Source: Gammaproteobacteria bacterium
Lineage (GTDB): Bacteria > Pseudomonadota > Gammaproteobacteria > Competibacterales > Competibacteraceae
Assembly (NCBI GenBank): GCA_020846135.1
Contig: JADLEK010000008.1
Coordinates: 1-64,000, forward strand
Length of the DNA stretch: 64,000 nucleotides
Reading direction: 5' to 3'
The number at the start of each line of letters is the position of its first letter. Position 1 is the stretch's first letter. The notes beneath the pieces were generated by a model. It had not been told where the DNA came from and did no database searches. It saw only the letters and a list, made by a program, of their open reading frames with translations. Position numbers and translations under genes: made by a program. This document shows positions 63,976 through 64,000 of this stretch, piece after piece.

Positions 63976-64000
63976 ACTGCGTGGTTGGCGACCTGACAGC

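Noticed and set aside
63897..64000. Start of a CRISPR array at the right edge
   Set aside because: The C/G-tract hairpin is a known type of dispersed repeat and shows no regular spacing within the visible sequence.

Overview
The window is a GC-rich chromosomal segment from a gammaproteobacterium. Housekeeping blocks support this: glyQ-glyS-gmhB-plsC, amgK-murU divergent from lptD-surA-rsmA, fimV, a DUF2782 gene, fabA-fabB, and plsY divergent from folB-folK. These arrangements resemble the Pseudomonas-like branch of the class. From memory, several small orphan proteins recall Competibacter/Contendobacter-like genomes, but that genus-level placement is a guess.

Layout. 1-510: AT-rich intergenic DNA with the truncated start of a possible transposase gene. 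0.5-6 kb: an RND efflux pump and its divergent TetR regulator, with an operator between them, then a small zinc-ribbon protein. 6-10.4 kb: a macrodomain-like protein, penicillin-binding protein 1C and a periplasmic cytochrome c. 10.4-15 kb: glycyl-tRNA synthetase, a GmhB without its zinc ligands and an acyltransferase. 15-18.6 kb: a phosphate acyltransferase, a decayed Rpn-like gene and a TerC/CBS membrane protein. 18.7-27.4 kb: peptidoglycan recycling (amgK, murU), outer-membrane biogenesis (lptD, surA), rsmA, and the divergent pair ybbA/tesA. 27.4-39.1 kb: a sugar ABC permease, fimV, purL, rpsT, metY, pgpA and a sugar-binding lipoprotein. 39.3-46.2 kb: a Ser/Thr kinase and STAS protein downstream of fabA-fabB, then plsY, folB, folK and an SH3-domain protein. 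46.4-52.1 kb: a MidA-type methyltransferase, a GCS2-type ligase, a FecR-domain protein and a CHASE2 nucleotide cyclase. 52.5-63.9 kb: a type III-A CRISPR-Cas locus.

The CRISPR-Cas locus has cas6, an NE0113-family CARF gene (probable ring nuclease), cas10/csm1 with both HD and GGDD motifs, csm2, csm3 with its catalytic Asp, csm4, csm5 with a long charged C-terminal tail, a CARF-HEPN gene and, after an intrinsic terminator, a second CARF-HEPN gene with a DxTHG motif. The predicted logic is cyclic-oligoadenylate synthesis by Cas10, two effector RNases and one off-switch. No CRISPR array, cas1 or cas2 is visible.

The least expected structural signal is a set of palindromes matching the ParB-binding site parS (core GTTYCACGTGGAAC). 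They are scattered over about 12.5 kb (13.5-26.0 kb), one as a perfect 18-bp palindrome. Together with the glyQS-gmhB-plsC block this suggests an origin-proximal, centromere-like region. Short dispersed repeats, a truncated Uma2-like gene, the Rpn-like pseudogene and the scar of a DNA methyltransferase next to the CRISPR locus mark past mobile or defence DNA.
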